Part shown: positions 7,070 to 15,352 of the stretch, piece after piece
How positions within the stretch are numbered: position 1 is the first letter of the stretch
Layout: every line of letters starts with the position of its first letter
Assembly: GCA_905193485.1 (NCBI GenBank)
Contig: CAJJOX010000005.1
Location: forward strand, 1-23,328
Length of the DNA stretch: 23,328 bases
Origin: an uncultured Porphyromonadaceae bacterium
GTDB taxonomy: Bacteria; Bacteroidota; Bacteroidia; Bacteroidales; Muribaculaceae
Direction of reading: 5' to 3'
Notes under the pieces: model-generated
The model's input: the letters and a program-made list of their open reading frames with translations, nothing else
Told to the model about the DNA's origin: nothing
Databases searched by the model: none
Translations under genes and position numbers: made by a program

Positions 7070-7816
7070 CTTGTTGTTGGTCGCCGCCACTATAGCCTCG
7101 GAGATGTTGCGCACATCAAGTTTCTCGAATATGCGCTTACGGTATTTCTTGATGGTGTCGGGCGAAAGGCATATTTTGTCGGCGATCTCCGACATGGTAT
7201 AGCCCTGAATGGATAGGGTCAGCACCGATTTCTCTCCGTCAGAGAGTGTGGGCATCTGTCGTTTATACCAGCGACGGGAATTGGTATTGTATTCAAAGAA
7301 CTCCGATTTGCCGACCCTGTGCATCTCTATATGACCGGCGTCGGTGTGGGTTGATGCCGACACCACGCAGAGGGCGAGCCAGATCCGCCCATCGGAAGTG
7401 AGGGCAAGCGGCGTCAGCTTGTGGTTGACAAGGATTCTTCGACCGCCGTTGAGTATATGGAAATCGTATGAGATATACCAATCCTTACGCTCATCGACCG
7501 GGATGTCGTTGTAGAAAGAGAATCCGGCTTTGTTGAGCGTCAGCAGCATCGATTGCTCATCTTCCGGCACATAGCCGAGATAGAAACGATAGCCTAACTC
7601 TTTCATTTGCTCCGGTGACAGTCCACACAGAAACATCGGATTGGGCGATACATACAGGAAGTTCTGCCTGAAATAGTCGATGATATAGACGCTCTGATAA
7701 GACGAGCGCGAAAACGCCTCAGCCGAGCGGATATATTCATTCACAAGGCTGTAATCAAGCTCGTCGGGGAGCCTGACCTCGTTATCGGGTATGAAAAATT
7801 CGTCTGGCACTTTCAT
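7061..7816 (-). CDS. PAS-LuxR transcriptional regulator
   Basis: A cytoplasmic one-component regulator. Residues 40-155 look like a PAS-type sensor (QSVYIIDYFRQNFLYVSPNP, where a residue or ligand pocket would be), and residues 190-251 are a LuxR/GerE helix-turn-helix (LSDGEKSVLTLSIQGYTMSE, then IADKICLSPDTIKKYRKRIF). I chose the ATG at 7816 (251 residues, MKVPDEFF) over the one at 7900, because a TAATTTTG box at 7837-7844 lies between them and the extra 28 residues are low-complexity and unlike the family. It is convergent with the ThiF-like gene and probably controls the divergent promoters at 6402-6515. The signal sensed is unknown. Confidence 0.85.
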   Translation of the reverse strand: MKVPDEFFIPDNEVRLPDELDYSLVNEYIRSAEAFSRSSYQSVYIIDYFRQNFLYVSPNPMFLCGLSPEQMKELGYRFYLGYVPEDEQSMLLTLNKAGFSFYNDIPVDERKDWYISYDFHILNGGRRILVNHKLTPLALTSDGRIWLALCVVSASTHTDAGHIEMHRVGKSEFFEYNTNSRRWYKRQMPTLSDGEKSVLTLSIQGYTMSEIADKICLSPDTIKKYRKRIFEKLDVRNISEAIVAATNNKLL

Positions 7817-7836
7817 TCCGTTAGTCTTTCTGTATG

Positions 7837-7844
7837 CAAAATTA
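7837..7844 (-). promoter_or_regulatory. -7 box of the PAS-LuxR regulator gene
   Basis: TAATTTTG on the minus strand, 20 bases upstream of the ATG at 7816. It supports that start over 7900. No copy of the TACCCA-NN-TGGGTA operator is seen here, so autoregulation through that site is not indicated. Confidence 0.5.
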
Positions 7845-7932
7845 CGAAAAATCGCCGACAACCCGGCTACACTCGCCTGATTATCTTTTCCCCAAGCCAT
7901 GCTTTGCCTTAAATTGGTTCTATCTCATATTC

Positions 7933-7977
7933 GTTTGGTTTGGTTCGGGCTTTATATATGCCCGATAAACTAAACCT
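7933..7977. repeat. Imperfect inverted repeat upstream of the regulator gene
   Basis: CGGGC (7946-7950) pairs with GCCCG (7960-7964), flanked by the partly complementary GTTTGGTTTGG (7933-7943) and AAACTAAACC (7968-7977). It lies at the island side of the 7901-8227 gap. It may be a hairpin end of a mobile element or a regulatory structure; function unknown. Confidence 0.35.
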
Positions 7978-8014
7978 AACTATATATGTGGACTGAGCAA
8001 AAGAAAAAGTTTGC

Positions 8015-8192
8015 TTGGGTGCAGAGTTGGGTGTAACTATACACTCTCCACTGCAACGCTCCACTACGAAGAGGTGGGTCGGCAATGCTCGACATCTCCT
8101 TTACAGACGTGCTGAGAGCCGAGACGTCGCCACGCGGCGTTAAGAATATATAAAAACACCCAATTTCGCACTTTGGGTGTAAAATTGGGTGT
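8015..8192. repeat. Cluster of TTGGGTGT repeats beside tRNA-Ser(GCT)
   Basis: TTGGGTGC at 8015-8022 and TTGGGTGT at 8027-8034, 8173-8180 and 8185-8192, plus an inverted copy at 8156-8163. Both direct pairs have the same 12-base offset. They lie 36-213 bases inside the 3' end of tRNA-Ser(GCT), mirroring the TGCTACTRA cluster beside the other tRNA-Ser. This fits arm-type sites of a second integrase. The gap 7901-8227 holds no gene that I can support. Confidence 0.5.
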
Positions 8193-8227
8193 GGATGTTG
8201 TAATTTGCTGATTGTCAGCATTGTTTG

Positions 8228-8314
8228 CGGAGAGGACGAGATTCGAACTCGTGGTAGGATTGCTCCTACGTCAGTTTAGCAAACTGGTGGTTTCAGCCAC
8301 TCACCCACCTCTCC
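8228..8314 (-). tRNA. tRNA-Ser (anticodon GCU)
   Basis: On the minus strand GGAGAGG (8314-8308) pairs with CCTCTCC (8235-8229). The anticodon loop TTGCTAA carries GCT, followed by a long variable arm and a GTTCGAATC T-arm. The discriminator is G and CCA is not encoded (the next bases are CAA), unlike the UGA tRNA. It reads AGC/AGU serine codons. Confidence 0.96.
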
Positions 8315-8354
8315 AGGTGCATTGAAGAACTGCTCTCAGCCCTTATTTGCGTTG

Positions 8355-8386
8355 CAAAGATAATGGATTATTTTCATTAATGCAAA
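8355..8386 (-). promoter_or_regulatory. Promoter of tRNA-Ser(GCU)
   Basis: On the minus strand TTTG (8386-8383), a 20-base spacer and TATCTTTG (8362-8355). It has the same boxes and the same spacing as the promoter of the other tRNA-Ser gene in the window. Confidence 0.75.
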
Positions 8387-8453
8387 TTTTTTTGGCCAAC
8401 GAAAACCGTCACATCAATAATCAACTAAGAAAGAGCGTATTATAGCATCAAAT

Positions 8454-9473
8454 TTAACGTTGCCATGTGCGACGACGGCGCAAATAATAATCTATTAAAA
8501 TATTAGGCCGACGCGGATTGATGTGAAGCAAATCTCGTGTCGGTGAAACAGCATACGCATTGCGCATCCGGGAAAAATCGCGATGCGCACGCCAGACAGC
8601 TCGCGCATTAGCCCAATCGAATGTAAGCATAAACTTCACCCATGCGATCGTGTCGAGAAGTCGGCGGCGCAATAGGGTGCCTCCACGCAGCTTGTCCGGA
8701 AGATTTTTATAAAGCATCAACAGATTATTGCGGAAATTAAGATACGTTTTCCGCGGATTGGATGCATCAAGGCTACCACCTCCAAGATGATAGACTACCG
8801 ACGATGGTACCACATATATCTGTCGTCCCATAAGATGAATACGCCAACACAGGTCTATTTCTTCCATATGCGCAAAAAATGCTTCATCAAGGCCGCCGGC
8901 AGCGATAAAATCGTCCGTACGAACCATCATGGCCGCACCTGTAGCCCAGAAAACGGGAATGACACTATCATATTGTCCGTCATCTTTCTCTACGGTGGCA
9001 AACACGCGTCCGCGACAATAGGGATAGCCGTTACGGTCAATGAATCCGCCGGCCGCTCCCGCGTATTCAAACATGTCGGGATTGCGATATGACCTGATCT
9101 TGGGCTGACATGCTCCGGCATCCGGTGTACGCTCCATAAAATCATACAACGATGTAAGCCAGTCATCTTTTACCGCGACATCGGAGTTGAGCAGAACGGC
9201 ATAAGGATAAGTCGAAGCATAATATTCGATAGCCCTGTTGTAACCACCGGCAAAGCCATAATTATCATCGAATTTCAAAAGTTCGACCTGCGGGAATTCG
9301 GCTTTGATCAAATCAACCGATCCGTCATTGCTTCCGTTGTCAGCGACAATGACACGGCCTATGGATCGGGGGGTATGCTCAACAACAGAGGGAAGGAACT
9401 CACGCAGGAGTTTTTCTCCATTCCAGTTTAATATTATCACCGCTACCCGCGGATTTAATTGCGGATCATTCAT
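8454..9473 (-). CDS. Family 2 glycosyltransferase
   Basis: A 339-residue GT2 (GT-A fold) enzyme, probably adding a sugar from a nucleotide-sugar donor to a surface polysaccharide or glycan. It has the N-terminal VAVIILNWNGE strand, the nucleotide-binding ADNGSNDGS (44-52), the metal-binding LLNSDVAV (D98) in place of a classical DXD, an acceptor-side GAAMMVR, and the catalytic-region HMEEIDLCWR, as in the rhamnosyltransferase-like GT2 branch. There are no membrane segments. It overlaps mtaB by 4 bases (ATGA), so it is translationally coupled to a tRNA-modification gene with no obvious functional tie. The acceptor cannot be predicted. Confidence 0.9.
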   Translation of the reverse strand: MNDPQLNPRVAVIILNWNGEKLLREFLPSVVEHTPRSIGRVIVADNGSNDGSVDLIKAEFPQVELLKFDDNYGFAGGYNRAIEYYASTYPYAVLLNSDVAVKDDWLTSLYDFMERTPDAGACQPKIRSYRNPDMFEYAGAAGGFIDRNGYPYCRGRVFATVEKDDGQYDSVIPVFWATGAAMMVRTDDFIAAGGLDEAFFAHMEEIDLCWRIHLMGRQIYVVPSSVVYHLGGGSLDASNPRKTYLNFRNNLLMLYKNLPDKLRGGTLLRRRLLDTIAWVKFMLTFDWANARAVWRAHRDFSRMRNAYAVSPTRDLLHINPRRPNILIDYYLRRRRTWQR

Positions 9474-10786
9474 ATAACCAATTCACCTTTCATTTCATCG
9501 CCGTCGACAGATGTAAGCCTGACGTCGACAATCTTGTTGTAGAGCGATGGATTATCAGCCAACGTCACTTTAATGTAATTGTCAGTAAATCCATGCATAA
9601 CGCCTTTATGTGATGTGTGTTCCACAAGAACAGGGCGCACCGATCCCACAAATGACTCATAAAATTCGCGAAGTTTTTTATCGGATATCTCACCCATCAA
9701 ACCGGCTCGATGATGTTTTTCTTCCTGCGCTACAACATAATCTATATCTGTGAGTGCGCGTGTGCCCGGACGCTCCGAATAAGGGAATATATGAAGACGT
9801 GATATCGGCAGTGAGCGAACGAAATCACGCGAACGGGCAAAACAGTCGCCGGTTTCGCCTCTGGCGCCGACGATAAGATCCACCCCGATAAATGCATGCG
9901 GCATGATCTCACGTATGTATTCGACACGATGCCGGAACAAATCTGTGGCATAACGGCGACGCATCAACCGAAGCACGGTATCGTCGCCGCTCTGCAACGG
10001 TATGTGGAAATGAGGCATGAAGTGCCGCGACTGCGCCACCCAGCGGATCATATCGTCGGTAATAAGATTGGGCTCTATCGACGATATGCGATAGCGTTCG
10101 ATACCCTCGACCTCATCAAGGGCACGGATGAGATCAAAGAAATTCTCATCAGTGCCTTTGCCGAAATCCCCGATATTGACACCTGTAATCACAATCTCTT
10201 TTCCACCTTCGGATGCCGCTTTTCGAGCCTGCCCGACAATGGATTCAATCGATGCCGAACGGCTTCGTCCGCGTGCATAAGGAATGGTGCAGTAGGAGCA
10301 GAAATAGTCACAACCGTCTTGAACCTTCAGGAAGTAGCGTGTACGGTCGCCGCGCGAACATGAAGGCGTAAACTCACGGATATCCTTGGACGGCGTCACT
10401 TCCTGACGTACATGGCTATCTGTCATCCATCGATCGACATAATCGGCGATAAGGGCCTTCCTGTCATTTCCGGCAACGAGCACTACGCCCGGAAGGGCGG
10501 AAACCTCATCAGGTTTCAGCTGCGCGTAACATCCCGTCACGACAATGGCGGCATCGGGATAACGGCGAGCAAACGTCCGGATTGTCTGACGGCACTTCTT
10601 GTCGGCCACCTCAGTGACAGAGCATGAATTTATGATTATGATATCCGGTTTGTCGCCCTGATTCACCCTCACCAGACCATGCGTCTCAAGCATGGAAGCG
10701 ATAGTGGATGTTTCCGCGAAATTCAATTTACAGCCGAATGTATGATATAACGCTTTTTTCACTTCGGTTATTTCAGGGTCAGTCAT
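9470..10786 (-). CDS. mtaB: tRNA (N6-threonylcarbamoyladenosine(37)-C2)-methylthiotransferase
   Basis: A radical-SAM methylthiotransferase that turns t6A into ms2t6A at position 37 of ANN-decoding tRNAs. The 438 residues are normal for the family. The N-terminal UPF0004 domain carries three cluster cysteines (C19 in FGCKLNFAET, C55, C86 in TGCYAQL). The radical-SAM cluster motif CDYFCSYC is C159/C163/C166, followed by TIPYARGRSRS, and the C terminus is TRAM-like. Branch assignment as MtaB rather than RimO or MiaB rests on the GCKLN start and overall pattern. It heads the two-gene unit with the GT2 gene and diverges from the acyl-CoA synthetase gene. Confidence 0.93.
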   Translation of the reverse strand: MTDPEITEVKKALYHTFGCKLNFAETSTIASMLETHGLVRVNQGDKPDIIIINSCSVTEVADKKCRQTIRTFARRYPDAAIVVTGCYAQLKPDEVSALPGVVLVAGNDRKALIADYVDRWMTDSHVRQEVTPSKDIREFTPSCSRGDRTRYFLKVQDGCDYFCSYCTIPYARGRSRSASIESIVGQARKAASEGGKEIVITGVNIGDFGKGTDENFFDLIRALDEVEGIERYRISSIEPNLITDDMIRWVAQSRHFMPHFHIPLQSGDDTVLRLMRRRYATDLFRHRVEYIREIMPHAFIGVDLIVGARGETGDCFARSRDFVRSLPISRLHIFPYSERPGTRALTDIDYVVAQEEKHHRAGLMGEISDKKLREFYESFVGSVRPVLVEHTSHKGVMHGFTDNYIKVTLADNPSLYNKIVDVRLTSVDGDEMKGELVI

Positions 10787-10846
10787 AGAACCGATTAAAA
10801 CTTAAAATATTTGTCGAAGGCATTGTCGAATAATCGATATTGTTTG

Positions 10847-10854
10847 CAAATTTA
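10847..10854 (-). promoter_or_regulatory. Putative -7 box of mtaB-GT2
   Basis: TAAATTTG on the minus strand, 61 bases upstream of the mtaB ATG, matching TAnnTTTG. No clear -33 box. It lies next to the oppositely oriented box of the acyl-CoA synthetase gene. Confidence 0.45.
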
Positions 10855-10877
10855 CGCAATGTTTGTGATTTCTTACG

Positions 10878-10885
10878 TATATTTG
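10878..10885 (+). promoter_or_regulatory. Putative -7 box of the acyl-CoA synthetase gene
   Basis: TATATTTG matches TAnnTTTG. The transcript would have a leader of about 165 bases before the ATG at 11056. I see no recognisable riboswitch or stable hairpin in that leader. Confidence 0.5.
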
Positions 10886-11055
10886 CACGTCAAACAACCT
10901 CCGCAGCCCATTTTTTCAAACATATATTACAACCAACACGGCAGGATATTTGTTTTGATTTTCAAACCACGCGGATTAGCAGTATCAAATATGCATATCC
11001 CAATAATCCATTCACTCTACATAGCAGCCTCCTGCCAGAATCATCCCAATCAATC

Positions 11056-12717
11056 ATGCTAAAAGAAGACCTGATAAACATATATGCCACGAGTTTTCGT
11101 GAAAACTGGAACCGACCGGCACTGACCGATTATGATACCGGCACGACTCTCACATACGGCGACATGGCTCGCCGCATATCCAACACCCATCTTTTTTTCG
11201 AGCTTTGCGGTGTAAAAAAAGGTGATAAAATAGCGCTTCTCGGGAGAAATTCGGTATCGTGGATCGTCTGCTATATGGCGACTATAACCTACGGTGCCGT
11301 CATTGTGCCGGTGCTTAGTGATTTCAACCCGCAGGATGCACAGCACATCATCAACCACAGCGATTCAGTGATGATGTTTGTGAGCGACAACGTCTGGGAG
11401 CACCTCGACTTCGATCATCTTAATCAGATCAAGGGAGCCATCTCGCTTGACACACAGGAAGTGCTTGGCGACCACACTTCCGGAAACAAAATAACCAAAG
11501 CTTTGAAAATTTTGGGGAAAGCCTATAATCTACGCCATCCCAAAGGCTACACGGCATCCGACGTACATTATGGCTATTATAGCCCCGACAGCATTGCTGA
11601 GATCAACTATACCTCCGGAACTACAGGCTTCTCAAAAGGAGTAATGCTTACCCTCAACAATTTGTGCGGTAATGTGGTGTTCGGTATGCAATCGCGGCTC
11701 CATTATGCGGGATCACGATGCCTGGCTTTTTTGCCTCTCGCACATGCCTATGGTTGCGCATTCGATATGCTTGTACCGCTTGCCGTTGGAACCCACATCA
11801 CTGTTTTTGGGCGTCTGCCGTCACCAAAGCTGTTATTGAAAGCATTCAGCGAAGTGCGTCCCAATCTTATATTATGTGTCCCGCTGATTCTGGAAAAGAT
11901 CTATCGGAAACAGCTTTTGCCAATAATATCAAAACCATCGATGAAAAGATTGATGGCAATTCCGCTGCTCAACAAGCGCATTTATTCAAAGATACGCGAC
12001 AAGCTCATCGAAGCATTCGGTGGCGAATTTGAGGAAGTGATTGTCGGTGGTGCGCCGCTAAATCCCGAAGTTGAGGAATTTCTCCACAAAATACATTTCC
12101 CGTTTACCGTCGGTTTCGGAATGACCGAATGCGGGCCTCTCATAAGCTACACCCCATGGCGCAGCTTCATCGTCGGATCATCTGGTCGCACACTAAAAGG
12201 GATTATGTATTCAAAAGTGCTAAGCGATAATGAGGCATTTATCCCCGGAGAGATCTGTGTCAAAGGCGAAAACGTGATGAAAGGCTATTACAAGAATCCT
12301 AAAGCCACTGAACAGGTGCTTGACAAGGACGGCTGGCTACACACCGGTGACATGGGCACAATAAGCGATGCCGGAACGATATTCATAAAAGGACGCTGCA
12401 AGACCATGATCCTGTCAAGCAACGGGCAGAACATTTATCCGGAGGAGATCGAAGCCAAACTCAATAATATGCCCTACGTGTCCGAAAGCCTTGTCGTCGA
12501 GCGCGGTCGAAAACTCGTGGCACTTGTTTACCCCGATTTTGAGGCGATGGACAAATCACATCTGACTTCCGACATGATGCCTGAAGTGATGGAGAAAGTG
12601 CGTCTGGAAGTCAACAAACTGACCGCGCCTTATGAGCGTATAACCGAAATTCAGCTACGCGCCAACGAGTTTGAAAAGACACCCAAAAGATCTATCAAAC
12701 GCTATCTTTATCAATAA
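11056..12717 (+). CDS. Long-chain fatty acid-CoA ligase (AMP-forming)
   Basis: An adenylate-forming enzyme that activates fatty acids to acyl-CoA via acyl-AMP. The P-loop INYTSGTTGFSKG (184-195), the GFGMTECGP motif, the GWLHTGDMG motif, the hinge region KGRCKTMILSSNGQNIYPEE and the C-terminal KTPKRSIKRY with the adenylation lysine are all present, so it should be active. The start at 11056 gives 553 residues and begins with MLKEDLINIY, as expected for the family. The open frame reaches back to 10840, but that extension spans the promoter box at 10878-10885 and has no family character. It converges on the kinase gene with a 9-base gap. Substrate chain length cannot be told. Confidence 0.9.
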   Translation: MLKEDLINIYATSFRENWNRPALTDYDTGTTLTYGDMARRISNTHLFFELCGVKKGDKIALLGRNSVSWIVCYMATITYGAVIVPVLSDFNPQDAQHIINHSDSVMMFVSDNVWEHLDFDHLNQIKGAISLDTQEVLGDHTSGNKITKALKILGKAYNLRHPKGYTASDVHYGYYSPDSIAEINYTSGTTGFSKGVMLTLNNLCGNVVFGMQSRLHYAGSRCLAFLPLAHAYGCAFDMLVPLAVGTHITVFGRLPSPKLLLKAFSEVRPNLILCVPLILEKIYRKQLLPIISKPSMKRLMAIPLLNKRIYSKIRDKLIEAFGGEFEEVIVGGAPLNPEVEEFLHKIHFPFTVGFGMTECGPLISYTPWRSFIVGSSGRTLKGIMYSKVLSDNEAFIPGEICVKGENVMKGYYKNPKATEQVLDKDGWLHTGDMGTISDAGTIFIKGRCKTMILSSNGQNIYPEEIEAKLNNMPYVSESLVVERGRKLVALVYPDFEAMDKSHLTSDMMPEVMEKVRLEVNKLTAPYERITEIQLRANEFEKTPKRSIKRYLYQ

Positions 12718-12726
12718 AGACCTGTT

Positions 12727-14427
12727 TCAGGCCAGTTCGGCAACTTCGACATCATCATCATCATCATCATTTCTACCGGACGTAGGCGTGTGATTACCCG
12801 ATGAATAATCGCGCGAACGACGACGCTCATTAACCACCCACATGGCCATATAAATGATCATCGCAATCACTGTAGCCCCACTCATAGAATATTTCTGGAT
12901 GGGAACAAACGATGATGTAAACTGAAGCGTCGCAGTGAGAGCGATGAGCATGCCCGCTATCGCCCACACGATCATGCCGGCCTTACGGTATAGCCCGACG
13001 ACAAGCATGCCCGACAAAGCCAGCGCTCCGGATCCCATGACAACCTTATCGATCAAGGCATCACTCTGGCGCCAATAATCCGTATTGAGGTAAAATGCCA
13101 CCGATGCGCTCACTGAAGCCAGAAGCAGGAAGAATGCGATAACCCATAGACCTGTAGCCGAATTTCCCTGTTTCCGCGGTTGTGCCTGAAGTCTTGAAAT
13201 CTCTGCCTTGAGGCGGTCGTTCTCATCCTTTGCCTCTTTAAATGCGTTTCGCAAAGAAAACAGACTTTTTTCTATCTGTTCGTTGTGCTTCTCGCTATTT
13301 TCGAAGCGTTTGTTGATCTGTTTTATCATTGCATCGGCGGCGGCGAGTCGTGATTTCAAAGTAGTGATTTCCACATCATTGTCTATCCCCGCATCCTGCT
13401 GTGAAACACATACGGGTGAATCGTTTTCCATCCTGTCAACAGCCTTCTCAAGAGCTGCGCGGAGAGCCTTTGCGTCAGGATAACGATCCAGCGGATCTTT
13501 TTCAAGACATTTCATGATAATGAAATCGAGCGATTCCGGGTAATCGCGCTTATAGACTTCGCCTGGATGAGCCGCCTCGAATGCTTTTCGCCTCAATGGC
13601 TCTATAGGAGATGGTATCTGCTCGGTCTGAGCCTTAAACACTTCGTAGACCGCCACTTCCTCACTTTTCTCCATATCCATCGGAAATGGCACCCGTCCGG
13701 CAAGCATCTCATAAAGGAGGATTCCGAGACTATAGACATCAGAGGCCGATGTGACGTTTTCGCCACGGAGTTTTTCGGGAGAACTGTATTCGTGAGCTCC
13801 TCTGGCCCGCGAACTGCTTTTTACACAATGATTGTCCTGTATGGCCAATCCGAAATCAAGAAGCACGAACGAACCGTCATAGTTGCGGCGCATTATATTG
13901 TTTGAATGTAAATCATTATGGTTGACACAATATTTTGCAATCAGTTGCGATTCTTTTTGCTTATCGATGAGATATCTTGAACCGTCGGCCGGATCAGGTT
14001 GAAGATCATCGGCATCAGGATCCATCAGAAACTTATACAGATCGACATGACAATAAGCCATGGCTCCTACAATTTCTCGGGCAAAACGGGCCACCTCGCC
14101 ATATTCAACGAATTTGTGTCGCTGAAGATAGTCACATAATGTAATGCCGTCGACATAGTCCATTTCGACGATTGCTTTATTGGCAATCAGTCTGGGCTGA
14201 TAAATGCGCACGATATTCGGATGACAGCCATTGCCTATTTTAAGAAGCACACGGCATTCGTTCAGGAATGTCTGATAGGCTCGGTCGCTTTCTTCCGTAA
14301 TCAGTTCGTTTGACACCTTTATGGCCCGGATATAGCCGAGATCGTGATGGCGCACCTTGTAGACAGAGGCAAACGAGCCCTTGCCGAGCATGCGCAATTT
14401 TTCATATTCTTCAAGAAATAGAGGCAT
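12727..14427 (-). CDS. Membrane Ser/Thr protein kinase with atypical catalytic loop
   Basis: A 566-residue protein with a Hanks-type kinase domain (about 8-330), a coiled coil (350-418) and about four membrane helices near 426-446, 460-480, 484-502 and 515-532, ending in an acidic tail with six Asp. The glycine loop is GKGSFASV (15-22), the ATP lysine K37 in RAIKV, the helix-C Glu E57, DFG at 191-193 and SPE at 216-218. The catalytic loop reads HNDLHSNN (170-177) instead of HRDLKxxN: the base D172 and N177 are kept, but Arg and Lys are replaced. About 40 extra residues (127-166) lie just before it. No PASTA repeats are seen. Last gene of the operon, 4 bases after the second FHA gene. Likely substrates are its operon partners. 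Confidence 0.9.
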   Translation of the reverse strand: MPLFLEEYEKLRMLGKGSFASVYKVRHHDLGYIRAIKVSNELITEESDRAYQTFLNECRVLLKIGNGCHPNIVRIYQPRLIANKAIVEMDYVDGITLCDYLQRHKFVEYGEVARFAREIVGAMAYCHVDLYKFLMDPDADDLQPDPADGSRYLIDKQKESQLIAKYCVNHNDLHSNNIMRRNYDGSFVLLDFGLAIQDNHCVKSSSRARGAHEYSSPEKLRGENVTSASDVYSLGILLYEMLAGRVPFPMDMEKSEEVAVYEVFKAQTEQIPSPIEPLRRKAFEAAHPGEVYKRDYPESLDFIIMKCLEKDPLDRYPDAKALRAALEKAVDRMENDSPVCVSQQDAGIDNDVEITTLKSRLAAADAMIKQINKRFENSEKHNEQIEKSLFSLRNAFKEAKDENDRLKAEISRLQAQPRKQGNSATGLWVIAFFLLLASVSASVAFYLNTDYWRQSDALIDKVVMGSGALALSGMLVVGLYRKAGMIVWAIAGMLIALTATLQFTSSFVPIQKYSMSGATVIAMIIYMAMWVVNERRRSRDYSSGNHTPTSGRNDDDDDDVEVAELA

Positions 14428-14431
14428 AAAT

Positions 14432-15337
14432 TCAATGAGGTTTTGAAAGCGAAAAATGGAGCATTACCGATTTGCCGAGCTCGATCATATCACCGTCGGC
14501 AAGAGGAAAAAGAGTGTTCACATCATGAAGCTCAAGCACTGTTTCGCCATGATATATCTTTGTTGAAGTGCCCCCGGTTGCCCTACAGCCCCCCGGACAG
14601 GCTTTAAGCCAAAAGCATCCTTTGCGGAAAATGATGTCGGCCTGCACGCTGCTTACACACTGATTGCTGTGACTGATCGTCGCGTCGGAATCAGTTTCGT
14701 TGATTATTATATCATTTTTACGAAATAATCCGGCATTTTTTGCCATAGCGCCACGACCTATATGGTAACACTCCTTGGCCGACGAATCAAGGGTATAGAC
14801 CTGTTCCCGAAGCGATCCGGTTCCCGCCTCAGCGTATATCCAGGCCATATATTGTTCTTTGGGAAGGTCGACTGGACGCCACGAAACATACAGCTGATGC
14901 TCTACAATCGCACGCGGGTTTGCACGTCTGATCGTATCGGCGGTCGCAAACCGTATGACGATTGATTTGGCACCTACGCCGGTAAGCAATGCATTATCAA
15001 GAGCATGCCGTAAATCATCACGCATCTTCTCGTCGGCCCACGGATATTTCAGCGGATCAAACCGCTCGGACTCGACTTCGACCCAAACCACGAGATTGGC
15101 CAAAGCCGAAGAATTACTCCCGGCGGCTGGCTTCAGTGCCTTGACAATAAGACGCACGGCTTGATCGCGATTGTCGATGGCATTGTCAAGAATCGACTGC
15201 TGCTCATATATCGCAGATTGCCTGACGGCCTCACTTTGTGGCCCGGATGAATGAGCCTGCTGCTGAGGTTGCGCCACAGGCTTTCCGTTGATTGAAGCAG
15301 CAATCTCTGAAAGTTTATTTTTAAGTTTGTTGAACAT
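14432..15337 (-). CDS. FHA-domain protein (second of the operon)
   Basis: A 301-residue cytoplasmic protein. The FHA fold is at about 190-297: GRG (194-196), NDIIIN, ISHSNQCVSSVQADI and a final MIELGKSVMLHFS. The usual SxxH reads SSVQ and the loop after it is unusual (CPGGCRATGGTS), so phosphothreonine binding may be altered. Residues 56-140 form a separate domain with the layout VVWVEVESERFDPLKYPW, then DDLRHALDNALLTG, then AKSIVIRFATAD. This resembles the N-terminal domain of actinobacterial FhaA, an impression from memory. The two are joined by a Gln/Ser-rich linker. It lies 15 bases after the SEDS-PBP gene and 4 bases before the kinase gene. Confidence 0.82.
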   Translation of the reverse strand: MFNKLKNKLSEIAASINGKPVAQPQQQAHSSGPQSEAVRQSAIYEQQSILDNAIDNRDQAVRLIVKALKPAAGSNSSALANLVVWVEVESERFDPLKYPWADEKMRDDLRHALDNALLTGVGAKSIVIRFATADTIRRANPRAIVEHQLYVSWRPVDLPKEQYMAWIYAEAGTGSLREQVYTLDSSAKECYHIGRGAMAKNAGLFRKNDIIINETDSDATISHSNQCVSSVQADIIFRKGCFWLKACPGGCRATGGTSTKIYHGETVLELHDVNTLFPLADGDMIELGKSVMLHFSLSKPH

Positions 15338-15352
15338 ATTCTGATTTGTTGA

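Noticed and set aside
7976..8221. 81-residue minus-strand frame between the regulator and tRNA-Ser(GCU)
   Set aside because: Composition is irregular, it is built on the TTGGGTGT repeats, and it has no recognisable domain or promoter.
4071..8227. One integrated element with its att ends in the two tRNA-Ser genes
   Set aside because: The tRNAs are in opposite orientation and share only about 8 bases at the end (CTCTCCGC), so they cannot be direct-repeat attL and attR of a single element.
10840..11055. 72-residue N-terminal extension of the acyl-CoA ligase
   Set aside because: It contains the TATATTTG promoter box and has no resemblance to the family N terminus.
12751..12770. ATC/GAT triplet repeat at the kinase C terminus as a phase-variation switch
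   Set aside because: Triplet changes keep the frame and only alter the length of an acidic Asp tail; six repeats are too few for a strong slippage signal.
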